Origin: Parelaphostrongylus tenuis
Taxonomy: Eukaryota; Nematoda; Chromadorea; Rhabditida; Metastrongylidae
DNA: 64,000 nucleotides
Direction of reading: 5' to 3'
Assembly (NCBI GenBank): GCA_019055375.1
Contig: JAHQIW010000645.1
Coordinates: 1-64,000, forward strand
A model generated the notes under the pieces. It searched no databases. It saw nothing but the letters and a program-made list of their open reading frames with translations, and was not told the DNA's origin. Below, one piece after another: positions 23,550 to 35,003 of this stretch (the stretch's first letter is position 1; every line of letters starts with the position of its first letter). A program made the translations under genes and the position numbers.

Positions 23550-23720
23550 ATTATTTGAGCCAACATGTCATGTAGTCTGGTAAGGGCCCTTGTACAGCCC
23601 GAGACACGTGTTTCCCTAGTCCTTTCAGACTCATCAGCCGGTCATAACAAATAATAATGAAAGGATCTATTGAAATTTGAGCGTGGTCTTAATAAAGCAC
23701 TCGAAAAAAAGGTATAATGT
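23550..23720. repeat. P1 foldback element, deleted copy
   Basis: Left arm with ATTTGAGCCAACATGTCATG, then CACGTGTTTCC and CAGACTCATCAGCCGG. It jumps directly to the opposite end (AATAATAATGAAAGGATC, TTGAGCGTGGTCTTAA, GGTATAAT). The inner right arm is missing, as expected after deletion across a hairpin. Confidence 0.7.
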
Positions 23721-23969
23721 TAATCAGCACTCTTCACTTATTTTATGGAATTATGAGCTATGATATGATGACGTTATTTGACAACGTGTTAAAGTCTATG
23801 TTTTTGAAACTACTTGACAACCTAAGAAATGTATAATCTGATACTAAGTTTGCTTTGTAAAAAAGGGAGCCTTTTGATACCTCTGTTAGACAGAAGTAAA
23901 TGAATGTTCGACGACAAAAACTATCACAAGAGTTTTAGTTAGCATTTGAAAGCTTGAATCTGTGGTATA

Positions 23970-24272
23970 GGAGTATGAGCAATCATTCGAAAGCCTAAAT
24001 CTCTGGCATGCGGGGAAATGGCTGCTCTTAGGAAGGACTTTTTTATAACGCCTAAGCAAAAAGAAAACTTTTTTGTTTTACACAAGAGTTCTTTAGCAAG
24101 ACAGGGCTCCTTCGTCAGACTATTAGTAGTCATTCGATAGCGCATTATTTAAAGAGTGAATGGACGTGCCTGTTTTCACGGTCGGGGTTTCTGGTCGCCG
24201 TAGATTTCATGCGGTGGGGCGCCACGATCGCTCCAATTACATCGGGGTGTTACTACGAACTGGAATTTTTTC
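23970..24272 (-). repeat. R1 dispersed repeat
   Basis: Minus-strand copy of 2255-2605. It carries GAAATCTACGGCGACCAGAA, GCGCTATCGAATGACTACTA and GCCAGAGATTTAGGCTTTCG in the same order. Confidence 0.5.
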
Positions 24273-25138
24273 TGTTTAGATCATAAAATTTCTTCCCTGC
24301 TTCGATAAACACTGCCACTCAAACTTATGATCGGATATTGGGAGATTTCCTCTACCCGGTGATATGTTTTTCGTACTTCCAGCAAAATAACATTAGAATG
24401 CATACCGATGTAAAAACTATTTTCTTAAAATTTTTCAGCGTTTCAAAAGGGTCTTTCCGAAAAACAGCTAAGTATCAGGCTATCCGGAGATTCATCATTC
24501 GAATGATCACTAAAACTCCTGTTAAAAGAATTTGGTCCAGCGAATGGGGTTGAATATTCATTTGTTATCGTCTATTGGCGGGGAACCAAACTTCCATAGT
24601 GTGCTGTACTAAGGAAAGGAAGCAATCATTTTTTTTCGTTAAGATTAGCTCGTACGGCGGGTTTTGCTGATTGCTGCGCAGTAAAATCTTTATTATAAAA
24701 AGACTTTATCGCAATGAAAAAGCAGATTATTATCCCTCTCCATTTCACCCATCCTTCATAGATCTTACGCAAGCAAAAATAATCTGATAAGGATATAACA
24801 CGTTTTGAGCTATAAAGGTGTAAGTGCTATATTGTCGTCTGTTTCATCCTACCGAGACTCATCAATAACACCGTCCACGGTTCAGCCGATCCCTTGATTC
24901 CATACTCTCCTTCGAAGAAATCGCCACCTATGAAAAGGATGAGGTCTATGGAAAGCGGTGAAATGGAGAGGTATGATTTATTTTGAAAGCCACGAGCTCA
25001 TACAATGTGAGGTAATTCCATTATCTAACTTGCTTGATTCATTGCTTGTCGTCGATTTCTTCATAGAGGAGTATAGCCTCAAGGGACTGGTTGAATTGAG
25101 GAGATGCTACTAAAGTAGCTGTTTGCAGCAGTCTTGAC
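24273..25138. other. No confirmed gene; one weak minus-strand exon candidate
   Basis: On the minus strand, between an acceptor-like CTTTTCATAG and a GTAGGATG donor (about 24860-24940), a short open stretch reads GGDFFEGEYGIKGSAEPWTV. It looks protein-like but I do not recognise the family and found no adjoining exon. Confidence 0.3.
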
Positions 25139-25139
25139 G

Positions 25140-25690
25140 TGGCCGAAATATCAGCCCACGTCTTAGCTGGATAGCAGAGCGCCTGGAGGAGCGTTGAGTC
25201 GAAAAAGTGAGCACGAGGTTTTGGGTTCCTTGGCTAGTCGGTGGCATTCTCGAAAGCCTAAATGAGGTCTAAGCTACTTTCCTCTTTCCATGTGATTCCT
25301 CCTTCATATTGATTCCATGTTCAATGAACGTCTTAGGTGCATATACAAGGCAGTTTCCGCAATCAGAAAACCATGCAAATCGACGTGACCACCACTGCAC
25401 AACTGGTTTTTCGTGAACTGGGTCTTCACCCGATTAAAACGTAATCCGAACTTTTTTCCCGCTTCGTTCAGCTTCTTCAACATCGTCCCTGCTTCAGTGG
25501 TGCATTTCGAAAGATGACAATGTCATCTGCAAGAGGAAGATGTGACAGGAATTTTCGATTGACACATATGCCGCTCTCGTTCCAATCAAGTGACTTCATT
25601 TTCAACTGCAGCGCCGCGGTGACCACCTTTGAAGTGATCGTATCGCCCTGCCGAACCCGCTTACCAATGGGTATGGTAAAGACTCAATCA
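25140..25690 (-). mobile_element. RTE-B fragment (RT palm and thumb)
   Basis: The minus strand encodes RTE-type RT sequence of a family distinct from RTE-A: IGKRVRQGDTIT, then DWNESGICVNRKFLSHLPLA with ADDIVIF, then a decayed C-terminal block with RAHFFDSTLLQALCYPAKTW. In the highly conserved LRFADD motif the Arg-Phe pair is changed to PL, while the two Asp residues remain. Several frame breaks make it a pseudogene. The closest relative here is 52865-53342. Confidence 0.8.
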
Positions 25691-25699
25691 AAGAGCTGT

Positions 25700-26690
25700 A
25701 TTTTTCTTATTAACCACTTACTAGTTTTCCTGAACACGCCTCTTGCTTAGTTTCCCATAGCGCAAAAGTGTTCGGTCCTTGTTTGTATATATAAACTATT
25801 AGCATTCCGTAGAACACATTCTGTGTATACTAGCCTTCGAAAGGAAGGACGATATTAAGAGCGCAGCTGGGTGGACCAGGCCTGTGGCTTCTAAGTAGAC
25901 TATCACCACCTTCACGTGATCACATTGAAATTGTTTTGAAACGCTGAAACTCGAAGTAGGCACAGGAAATTGTCTTGACAGCAATTAACTAAAACGTTAA
26001 GTTGAACACACGAAATGGACATGTCCAGTAGTAAAGTTTACAGCGACGAATAATGTTTGCAGAAGAGTACAAGTGGATATACAAGACGAGAATATACTTA
26101 AAACTATGGAATAAGGTTCGTTTTACAATTTTGAAAGGGTCTTAACTCCTGAAGCACCAATGATCCAAAAATTACAAGAGTCAACGGTCAGCTATCACAT
26201 TCAGTTTGCATTATCATTTTCAGCAAATATTCGTTTTTTCTAATTTTCGATCTCTGATGTCTTGTTGGCATTTTATACTACTAGCGATACCATAACTTGA
26301 ACATTCGTATCGTAAAGTCTCTTACGCAACTTCTTGTAAATCAATGGATGACAAAAGTAGTACGATTACTCAGTAAACTAGCGTTTATCTTCATCCAAAA
26401 TAGGTTTGAAATGCTTCGAAAGCATATGAAAATGTGGAATAGATTGTTATGTGCGAGGATAAGACAAAAAACTCATCAGAATTTTCTTAAATAATAAAGG
26501 AAATCTACAAACGACGAAATTAGCGCACCGCTTCGTGATTCGCGCTCCGCCTATCGAATTCCATTGCCTTCGTGAACGTGTTAAGGGAAGAGAACAGAGA
26601 AGCGGTTTGCACTTAAATGAAATAAGCCGGATCAAATTTGAAATCCATTCCCACTGCTTTCGATTTGCTTATCATGATTGACCTGATTGT
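25700..26690. other. No recognisable gene
   Basis: Nothing recognised. If the protease at 26695 were a whole gene, its N-terminal exons with the first DTGSS motif should lie here; I do not see them. Confidence 0.45.
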
Positions 26691-26694
26691 TTCG

Positions 26695-27138
26695 ATGAAT
26701 CACTCTCAGCCCAACAGCACTGGAGACAGTGGTGGTCTGATTACCTATGGAGCTATGGACACCACTAACTGTCAATAGAAGGTCAACTATGTTGACCTGT
26801 CTAATGAAGAGTGTTGGCAGTTCCATTTGGATGGTTTCTCTATTGGAAGCTTTTCAAAGAACATAAAGCTTGGCGATGTATTTATGCAGTGTATTCGATT
26901 TGAATGTTCATTTTTTAGATCCTCCTTCACGAGGAATGAAATTCTCATGTATAGGCCATTTCCGACACTTCCACCTCGTGGATAGGAATGCCTCATGGGG
27001 TAATGGAGGAAGTGATCAACCAGACAGATACCTTATTCGACTATGAAGTTGGAATGTACACTGTGAACTGCTCGACAGTGATCGACCAACCAGACTTGGA
27101 GTTCGTCATCAATGCTATTACATTAGAAGAGGACTGGG
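26695..27138 (+). pseudogene. Aspartyl protease (pepsin family) fragment
   Basis: Two exon-like blocks of a nematode pepsin-type aspartyl protease, an acid endopeptidase family often expanded as gut haemoglobinases or lysosomal enzymes. The first block (26695-26850) reads GGLITYGAMDTTNC, a TAG stop at 26776-26778, then KVNYVDLSNEECWQFHLDG and FSIGSF. The second (26955-27138), after a TAG acceptor, reads AISDTSTSWIG, then VINQTDTLFDYEVGMYTVNC and PDLEFVI, and ends at a GTGAGT donor. The family second-active-site motif DTGTS is DTSTS here, so the Gly after Asp-Thr is lost. The in-frame stop, missing N-terminal half, missing C-terminal exons and unclear donor after block one all point to a dead gene remnant. 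Confidence 0.8.
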
Positions 27139-27564
27139 TGAGTGCACTGGTCTTAACACACATGAGAATTTCGATAACATACATAGGTATAACAAAGCCA
27201 AAGAGCAGCATGTACTTTGGCCCACTGCTTAAAAATTTCACGTATTTTTGCGGCATAAATATACAAATTGACGACTTTAGTGTGTTTCGGATATCGTCGA
27301 CATCGACGGTAGAGGCTACGAAGCTTCCTGGAGCCTTGATATTCCCTAAATCCGCACCTACTGCAACATTCACGACTTCGGTCAAGGACGTAAATTCTTT
27401 ACTAAGCCAGAGCATTCGGATTATTGATACTTTTCACAGTAGCATAACTTATGAGAATGTTATGTGTTTGCTGTCAAATAAATAGAGCACACGGTCACAA
27501 ACATTCTATTTTTATGACCAGTGCATTTCCACATACTGTCTGCCGTAATTCACTAGGATATATA
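27139..27564. other. Intergenic or intron remnant
   Basis: Open on both strands. The minus strand (about 27230-27415) gives a fairly protein-like stretch (AVGADLGNIKAPGSFVASTV) that I do not recognise and that lacks clear splice borders. Confidence 0.3.
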
Positions 27565-28198
27565 TTAGGTTGAGGAAAATGTTCCTAACACCCGCTGAAC
27601 AATCACGTTTATACATATATCCAGTTGGAAGGGACGATAAATATTCTTCATATTAAGGATCTTTAATATCCACGATGTTGTGCCAGTGCTCTGCAGCTGG
27701 ATCGCCTCGAAATATCATTTCTTGGGTTTTGAATCAGAAGCTCCTGGCATACCTCGTCAGGTAGGTCAAATTCCTCAAATCGGCATCCACGTAAGAAATA
27801 TTCCAATGAGCGTCAAGTCAACAGTTTAAAATTCCTTAAGAGGGTTCCAAGCCGCCTTTTGATCGACGATAAGTTCTTTGCCAATCCACGAGTGCTTGAT
27901 GACGGTTCCACATCCCGAGTTGCTTACGAATCCCATCGTCCAACCTGAATGGCCAGCCCGACGGGGTTAGGCCTCGAGACTGAAATCACAACTTTTCAAA
28001 TCGTTGTACCACTTTGCAACAATTACATGGCACACAGCTCCTTCACCTTCGGTGCCGCACTTCTCCTTAGCACAATCTCTTGTCAAAAGCTTTCGCTTCC
28101 AAAAATAGAGTATCAAAACTCAAGCTCGTTTTGTCCATTGTCATCATTTGTTATTCAAGGAGTAATTTGCAATTTGATGTGGAATAAGTGGTTTTAGC
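27565..28198 (-). pseudogene. mariner element, internally deleted
   Basis: The left end is a mariner-type TIR, TTAGGTTGAGGAAAATGTTCC, after a TA. Reading the minus strand, the N-terminal DNA-binding part is recognisable (AKWYNDLKSCDFSLEA, where the family has KWFxxFxxGxFxLED). The frame then jumps to the C-terminus (RSLEYFLRGCRFEEFDLPDE, EVCQE and a DSKPKK-like block). The catalytic centre between them is missing. The right end is lost where SINE1 and RTE-A begin at 28204. The transposase is dead, but a TIR remains, so mobilisation in trans was once possible. Confidence 0.75.
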
Positions 28199-28203
28199 AG
28201 ATG

Positions 28204-28315
28204 TGCCTCAGTGGTGTAGTGGTAGCACTCATTTCCGGTATAGGATAAGACGCTGGTTCAACTTCCTTTTGAGATGGAGTTTTTGCTCACCACTCAATTC
28301 CCTAAGGTATATGGA
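28204..28315 (+). mobile_element. SINE1 copy
   Basis: tRNA-like head GCCTCAGTGGTGTAGTGGTA with a decayed acceptor 3' strand and a B box reduced to GGTTCAACTTC, then TTTTTGCTCACCACTCAATT and CCCTAAGGTATAT. It sits between the mariner relic and the 5' end of an RTE-A. Confidence 0.75.
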
Positions 28316-28327
28316 ACATCTCACGAA

Positions 28328-29363
28328 TCTCCCTCTTTTGGGAATCCCTCCCGGATGGTCGCGAGGACACGTGGCGCGTCCTCAGGTGTGATAAGGGGAT
28401 AAACCCGAACCAAAAGCGACCGTGTGCTTCCCACAGACGCACCTGGATTCAGGGCATGAGCTCCCTGCTTCTGCAACGCTGATTTGACAAATTTCTACTT
28501 CTACGATCAAAGTCGGCCAAAAGTCTACAGTCAGGCGTCAGCGAAGCACTTGGAAGGTGGATAAGAACCGCCTCCAACAAATAAGCTCCTCCTGTAACTT
28601 CGAGAGAAACCGGTAAGCTATTCGTGAGTACCCAGCCCCACGTATAGAGTCTAGCAACCGCCAAGTAAGACACCACAATTCTAAAACCAGCGCTAATTAT
28701 TGGCCTCATTCCCCTGGCCCCGAAAGAGCCTCTGGTACGGCAGCGCCAGAAAGGACGAGTACGAAGATTTTGCTATAATTCAAGGCCGAACTAGGCTGCC
28801 AAAATTGAAACGGAATAAAATGGCGATCTGTACCTATAGAGCTCGAACACTCATGGATCCGCTGTAGACGATCTCTCGATTCAAGCAAGAAGGACAAGGT
28901 ACGACGTCAGTGGCATGGCTAAGACGAGAAGAAGCTTCTTTCCACGCTATTTATGACACCGGTGAAGACCTGTTTCTTGGAGCATGCCGCAGCAGAGGTG
29001 TCGGCGACGTTGTCGTTCACGTCAAGTCGATGTTGACCGTGAACATCGATTCATTTGAACAAATAATAGCCCGTATTGGGCGGTTACGGTTGAAACGATG
29101 TGGTTCAACGCCGGCGTTGACCACCTTCGTTGCTTACGCACCAACATCAAGCTATGACGAAGACTAAGTCGAAGCGTTCTATATGGACCTTGAAAAATTC
29201 TTCAGAGAGAACCATACATTCCTCAAGCCCATTGTGGAGATTTTAATGCGAAATTTGGACCTACAAGAACACCCAAAGAACGTCACATTGAAACCCACTG
29301 ACTAGAATGGGATGAAACTGTGAGAGGCTATCTGAGTTTGTCATGATGACCCAAGCCATCCAT
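28328..29363 (+). mobile_element. RTE-A copy 1 (outer), 5' half
   Basis: 5' half of a near full-length RTE-A on the plus strand, interrupted at 29363. The leader (CTCCCTCTT to about 28820) matches the minus-strand copy. The apurinic endonuclease domain follows in broken frames: a TYRARTL start near 28832, then TGEDLFLGACRSRG, VVHVKSMLTVNIDSFEQ, RLRLKRCGSTPALTTFVAYA, and in the second half of the domain FNAKFGPTRT. The frame breaks off at MMTQAIH, exactly where copy 2 is inserted; it resumes at 32713. Confidence 0.9.
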
Positions 29364-32300
29364 CACCTGTATCACCTGTCGACCCGTTGATCGTCAAGTG
29401 ACTCGAGCAGGTACCAGCAACTCTTCCATTTTTTCCTATCGCGTGCAAGAATAGCCCAGTGGGTCCTCCTGGCTCTAGGATTCGCTGAGCATTATATCTT
29501 TCTTCTATCGCTTTCGTGAAGACATCGGACCAACGGGTCAGTGGTCTTCCTTTAGAGCGCCTGACGTCCCGAGGAATCCAGTCGGTAACGGCTCTCGTCC
29601 ATCGGTTGTCGTTGAAGCGCATCACGTGTCCGGCCCACCTTATTTTCGATATCCTGGAGTGTAGAACGGCGTCTCTGATTTTCGATCGTTGGCGTAGGTC
29701 GGAACTTTGGATCCTTTCTCTCATTTGCGAGATACGGGATACTCCTAGCATCGACCTTTCGACTGCGCGTTCGATAACGGCAAGTGATCTTTCATTCTCC
29801 TTACGTAGCGGCCAGGTTTCTGCTGCATATGTCAGGGCAGGGATAACTGTCGAGTCGAAAAGGTGGGCACGGAGTCGGATGTTCTTTGCCCTCTTCACTA
29901 CATCTTCGATGCTCTTAAACGTTCCCCAAGCCGCTCGTTTCCTCCTGCTCAACTCTGGAGCTAGGTCGCTCATCATGGTGATTTCGCGACCTAGATAGAC
30001 GTAGCTGGAGCATTCGCAGATTGTCGTTCCGTTGAGCGTGAATGGGGCATTAGAAACCCATCCGTTCCTCATGAACATTGTTTTCGTTACATTCACTTGA
30101 AGACCAATTTTTCCACATGCGTTATCGAAATCGGTCAACATCCGTTCCGCTTGGCTCATGTTTGGTGTTACGAGAACGATATCGTCAGCAAAGCGAAGAT
30201 GGTTTATTTGTCGACCGTCAATTTTCACTCCCATTTCATCCCATTCTAATGTTCGCATGACGTTTTGTAGGGTGGCAGTGAATAGTTTTGGCGAATTGTA
30301 TCGCCTTGTCGAACCCCTCTTCTTGCGTCAATGGTGATATTGTTGTAGAATACAGATATTTTGGTTGTGAAATCTTTATAAAGCTCACAAAGGATCATTA
30401 TGTACAGAGTAGGGACGCCCTGGTTCTCCAGAGCCTCTATAACCGCTTCTGTTTCCACTGAATCAAAGGCTTTCTTCAGATCGATGAAAGTGAGACAGAG
30501 TGGTTGTTTGTACTCTCGTGAAACTTCAATGAGTCTTGTAATCGTGTGGATGTGGTCTATGGTACTAAATCCTTTTCGGAACCCTGTTTGTTCACATAGC
30601 TGTCCTTCGTCCAGTGTTCTGTAAATCCTGTTTAGGATGACTCGAATAAAGAGTTTATAGACAACGAACAGCAAAGAGATTGAGCGATAATTGCCTATGT
30701 CGTGAAGTTCTCCCTTTTTGAACAACAATACGGTCTTGCTGGTTTTCCACTGAACAGGGATTTTGCATTCTGACAGGTAGCGAGTGAGGAGCCGAGCCAG
30801 GATGTTGATGAGAACTGGTGGCAGGTTCTTCAGATGTTCTGGTCTAATCCTCTGTAAGCCGGGTGATGTTCTGTTCTTCACCGACGATAGAGCATGTCGG
30901 ATTTCGGAAGGATGGACCGATGGAACGACATATTCGTCTTCTTTCAATTTATATGACAGTAAGAGGACATGGCTAGCGAAGAGATCCGAGTAGCATTGGT
31001 GGATGATTTTCTCCATAGCTCTTCTCGAAGCTGCAAGTGTCCCGTCAGGGTATCGGATTGCAATCATCTTGGTCTTATAATTGGCGGAGCCTCGCTGGGC
31101 TTTGCGAATGCTCTTCCCAACTTCTGCAGCTTCTGCTATAACTGCGGCTCTTCTCTCTTTGAGGTCTTCTTTTATCGCTTCTCTGCAGCGTTTTGCAAGA
31201 TCAAACGTAAAGTTTCGGTTTCCTGCAGCTCGTGCGATTCCACGTTGACATATCAGCTCGAGTGTCTGCGGAGACAAGCTCTCTTCGTGATCTTAGGACT
31301 CTCGGCCTTTGTAGCGCTGAAGTGTAGATATTCAACGAGTCGATCGTATTCTTCGTCGATGTTGTCGACAACGATATTTTCCCAAGAGCCGACTAATGAG
31401 TTGAATACAGCCCAGTTTATGGTAGTTCTGGGACTTCGTTGTTTGAATTTAGCTGCTTTGTCTCCTCTCCTCGAAAATCGCAACGTTGCGCGAAGGAGGC
31501 GAGGTTTGATCCCGTGTAGAACTTAGGAGCAATAGCGACGTCGGTCAGGCAAAGCATTCGATTTACTATGATGTGATCTATTTCGTTATGGTATTCTCCA
31601 TTGGGAGACTCCCACGTCGATCGCTGAGAAAGAGGCTTTTGGAATTGCGAGTTACCATGGATGGTTTGAGTCGTCATGATAAACTCAGATAGCCTCTCAC
31701 CCTGTTCATTCCATTCTAATCTGTGGGTCCCTATGTGGCGTTCTTCAGACGTTCTTCTAGGTCCAATTTTTGCGTTAAAATCTCCGACAGTGACCTTGAA
31801 AAATGTATGATCTTCTCTGAAGAATTTTTCGAGGTCCATATAGAACGCTTCGACTTCGTCTTCGTCATAGCTTGATGTTGGTACGTAAGCAACGAAGATG
31901 GTCAAAGCCGGCATAGAGCCACATCGTTTCAACCGTAATCGCCCGATACGGGTTGTTAATTGTTCGAGCGAATCAATGTTCACGGTCAAATTCGATTTGA
32001 CGAGGACGCCAACTCCTCCGACACCCTGCGATCGCATGTACCAAGGAACAGTTCTTCTCCGGTGTCATAAACAGCGTGAAAAGGATGGCGCCTTCTCGTC
32101 TCAGCCAGGCCAACGACGTCGTACCTTATTCTTCTTGCTTGAATCAAGAGATCATCTACAGCGGATTGGTGAGCAAGGGTTCTTGCGTTGTAGGTACAGA
32201 TCGTCATTTTAGTCCGCTTCGATCTTGGCAGCCTAGTTCGGCCCTGAGATTTTAGCAGCCTCTCCGTATTCGTCCTACCTGGCGCTGCCGTACCAGGGGC

Positions 32301-32712
32301 TCTTTCGGGGTCAGGGGAATGAGACCCATATTTGTTGCTGTTTTTGGCATTTCGATACCCAACGTATAGCTTGCCAGGCTCTAAACATGGGGACTGGGTA
32401 CTCACGAGTAGCTTGCCAGTCTCTCTCGGAGGAGCGGGAGGAGCTTATTTGTTGGAGGCGACTCCTAACCGCCTCCCATGTACTTCCCAGCCGCTTGATT
32501 GCAGGCTTTTGGCCGACTTAACTCGTAGAAATAGAGTTTTTGTCAATTCGGCGCTGCAGAGGCAGGGAGCTCGTCCCCTGAGTCCACCTGCGTCTCTGGG
32601 AAGCACACGGTCGCTTTTGGTTCGAGTTTTATTCCCCTATCCACCACCTGGGGAAGCGCCACGTGCCCTCGCGACTAACCGGGCGGGATCCCTCAAAGAG
32701 GGAGGTCCGTGG
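29364..32712 (-). mobile_element. RTE-A copy 2 (inner), near full length
   Basis: Most complete retrotransposon in the window (~3.35 kb). In intact members one polyprotein has an N-terminal endonuclease that nicks the target and an RT that copies the RNA at the nick. Minus-strand order: leader 32712-32230; endonuclease 32210-31500 with TYNARTL and VGDFNAK; linker 31480-31200; RT 31277-30246 with FRKGFSTIDHIHT and LTFIDLKKAFDSVETEAV; then 30258-29400 with LRFADDIVLV, the C-terminal WAGHVMRFNDNRWTRAV and a tail of ACAGGTGAT units. The frame is broken at about 32035, 31450, 31270 and 30250, and the endonuclease SDHH region is deleted, so it is inactive. Flanking TSD: AAGCCATCCAT (29353-29363) and AAGCTATCCAT (32713-32723). 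Confidence 0.93.
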
Positions 32713-35003
32713 AAGCTATCCATAGTAACTGACAATTCCAAAACCTCACTGTCAGTGATGAACGTGCAAGTCCTCCAGTCGAGAGTACCGTAGCGTAATA
32801 GACCACATCTTATTAAACCGAATGTTTTGCCTGACCGATGTCGCTGTTGTTCCTATGTTTCACACAAGATCAGACCACCACCTCCATTTCGTAACGCTTC
32901 GTTTTTCGCAAAAAGGAGAGAAAGCCGCTGAAATCAAACAACGAAGTCCCAGAACTACCAGAACTGGGATATTTTCAAATTATTAGTCTGCTCCTGGGAA
33001 GATACCGTTGTCGACAACATCGACGAAGAATACGATCGACTCGTTGAATATCTTTACGTTAGCGTTATAAAAGGCGAGAGTCCTAAGGTCACGAAGAGAC
33101 GCTTGTCTTCGCGGACACTCGAGCTGATACGTCAACGTGGAATCGCACGAGCTACAGGCAACCGTAACCTTACGTCCAAACTTGCGAAACTCTGCAGAGA
33201 AGCGATAAGAGAAGACCTCAAAGAGAGACGAACAGAAGTTATGGCAGAAGCTGCAGAAGCTGGAAGAGCATTCGCAAAGTCCAGCGAGGCTTGGGTAATT
33301 ATAAGACCAAGATGGTTGCACTCCGATGCGTTGTCGGTACACTTGCAGCTTCCAGAGTGGCAATGGAGTAAATCATCCACCAGTACTACTCGGATCTCCT
33401 CGCCAGCCATGTCTCCTTATCGTCATATAAATTTGAAAAAGAAGAATCTATCGTACCACCGATCCACCCTTCCGAAGTCCGGCATGCGATATTGTCGATG
33501 AAGAACAGAACAACACCCGGTCCAGACAGGATTAGACCTGAACACTTGAAGAACCTATCGCCAGCTCTCATTAACACCGCTCCTTCACTCGATACCTGTT
33601 AGAATGCAAGGTTTCCTTACATCGGAAAACCAGCAAGACTGTATTGCTATTCAAGAAGGGAGACGTTTACGACATAGGCAGTTATTGCCCAATTTGCATG
33701 TACTTTGTCTATAAACTCTTCACACGAGTCATCTTAAAGAAAATTGACAAAACACTGAACGAAAGGCAGCCATGCCAACAAACAGGGTTCAAAAAGGATT
33801 TAATACCATAGATCACACCCACACGATCACAAAACTCACTGAGGCCTTACGAGAGTACTAACAATCACTTTGTCTCACTTTCATCAATCTGAAAAAAGCC
33901 TTTGATTCAGTGGAATCAGAAGTGGCTGTAGAAGCTCTGGATAACCACGGCGTCCCTACTCTGTGCATAATGATTCTTCATTAACTGCATCAAGATTTCA
34001 CGGCCAAAATGTCTCCATTTTACAAAAATATCACCATTGACATAAGGAGAGGGGTTCGACAAGGTAATACAATTTCGCCAAATTTATTGAGTGCCAGCCT
34101 ACAAAAAGTCATGCGAACACTAAAATGGGACGATATGGGAGTGGAAATTGACGGTCGACAATTAAATCATCTTCTCTTTGCTGATATCGTCCTCATAAGA
34201 CCAAAATCAGCCAAGCGGAAGGAATGTTGACCGATTTTGATAACCCCTGTGGAAAGATTGGCCTTCAACTAAATCTAACGAAAACGATGTTTCTGAGGAA
34301 CGGATGGGTTTTGAATGCCCTATTCACGCTCAACGGTACGGCTATCTCCGATTTCTCCAGTTACGTCTATCTAGTTCGTGAAATCAACATAATAAACGAC
34401 CTAGCTCCAAAGTTGAGCAGAAGGAAACGAGCGGCTTGGGGAACGTTTAAGAGCATCGAAGATATAGTGAAGAGGGCAAAGAACATCCGACTCCGTGCTC
34501 ACCTTTTCGACTCGACACTTATCCCTGCCCTGACGTATGCAGCAGAAACCTGGTCGCTACGTTCGCAAGATGAAAGATCACTTCCCGTTATAGAACGCGC
34601 AGTCGATAGCTCGATGTTAGGAGTATCCCGTATTTCGCAAATGAGACAAAGGATCCGATGTTCGGACCTACGTCAACTATCGAAGATCAGAGACGCCGTT
34701 CCACACGCCAAGATTTCGAAAATAAGGTAGGCTTGACACGTGCGCGCTTTAACGATAACCGATCGACGAGAGCTGTTACCGACTGAATTCATCGGTATAT
34801 TAAGAGCTTTGCACGTAGACTACCTACCCATTGGTCCGATTTTTTCACGAGAGCTACAGAAGAAAGATATAATGCTTAGAGAATCCCTAGTGCGAGGAGG
34901 ACCCACTGTGATTTTCTTGCACGCGATAGAGAAAAATGGAAATGTTACTGGTGCCCGCTCGAGGTAGTCGACGGCCAACAGGACGGCTCGTGATACGGGT
35001 GAT
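32713..35003 (+). mobile_element. RTE-A copy 1 (outer), 3' half
   Basis: Continuation of the plus-strand element after the inner insertion. It resumes in the endonuclease C-terminus (a SDHHLHF stretch near 32873, retained here although lost in copy 2). The linker follows with RTLELIRQRGIARATGNRN (33110-33170), then RT blocks with NRTTPGPDRIRPEHLKN (33504-33553), KKAFDSVESEVAVEAL and RRGVRQGNTISPNLL. The catalytic LRFADD motif has become LLFAD-I, losing the second Asp. The C-terminus reads LTYAAETWSLRSQDERS and ends in the CGTGATACGGGTGAT tail. Many stops and frameshifts: older and more decayed than copy 2, as expected for the host of the nested insertion. Confidence 0.9.

Noticed and set aside
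29516..29998. 160-codon plus-strand frame, and a similar one at 9385-9849 (minus)
   Set aside because: Both are antisense shadows of the RTE-A C-terminus; they recur only because the retrotransposon recurs.
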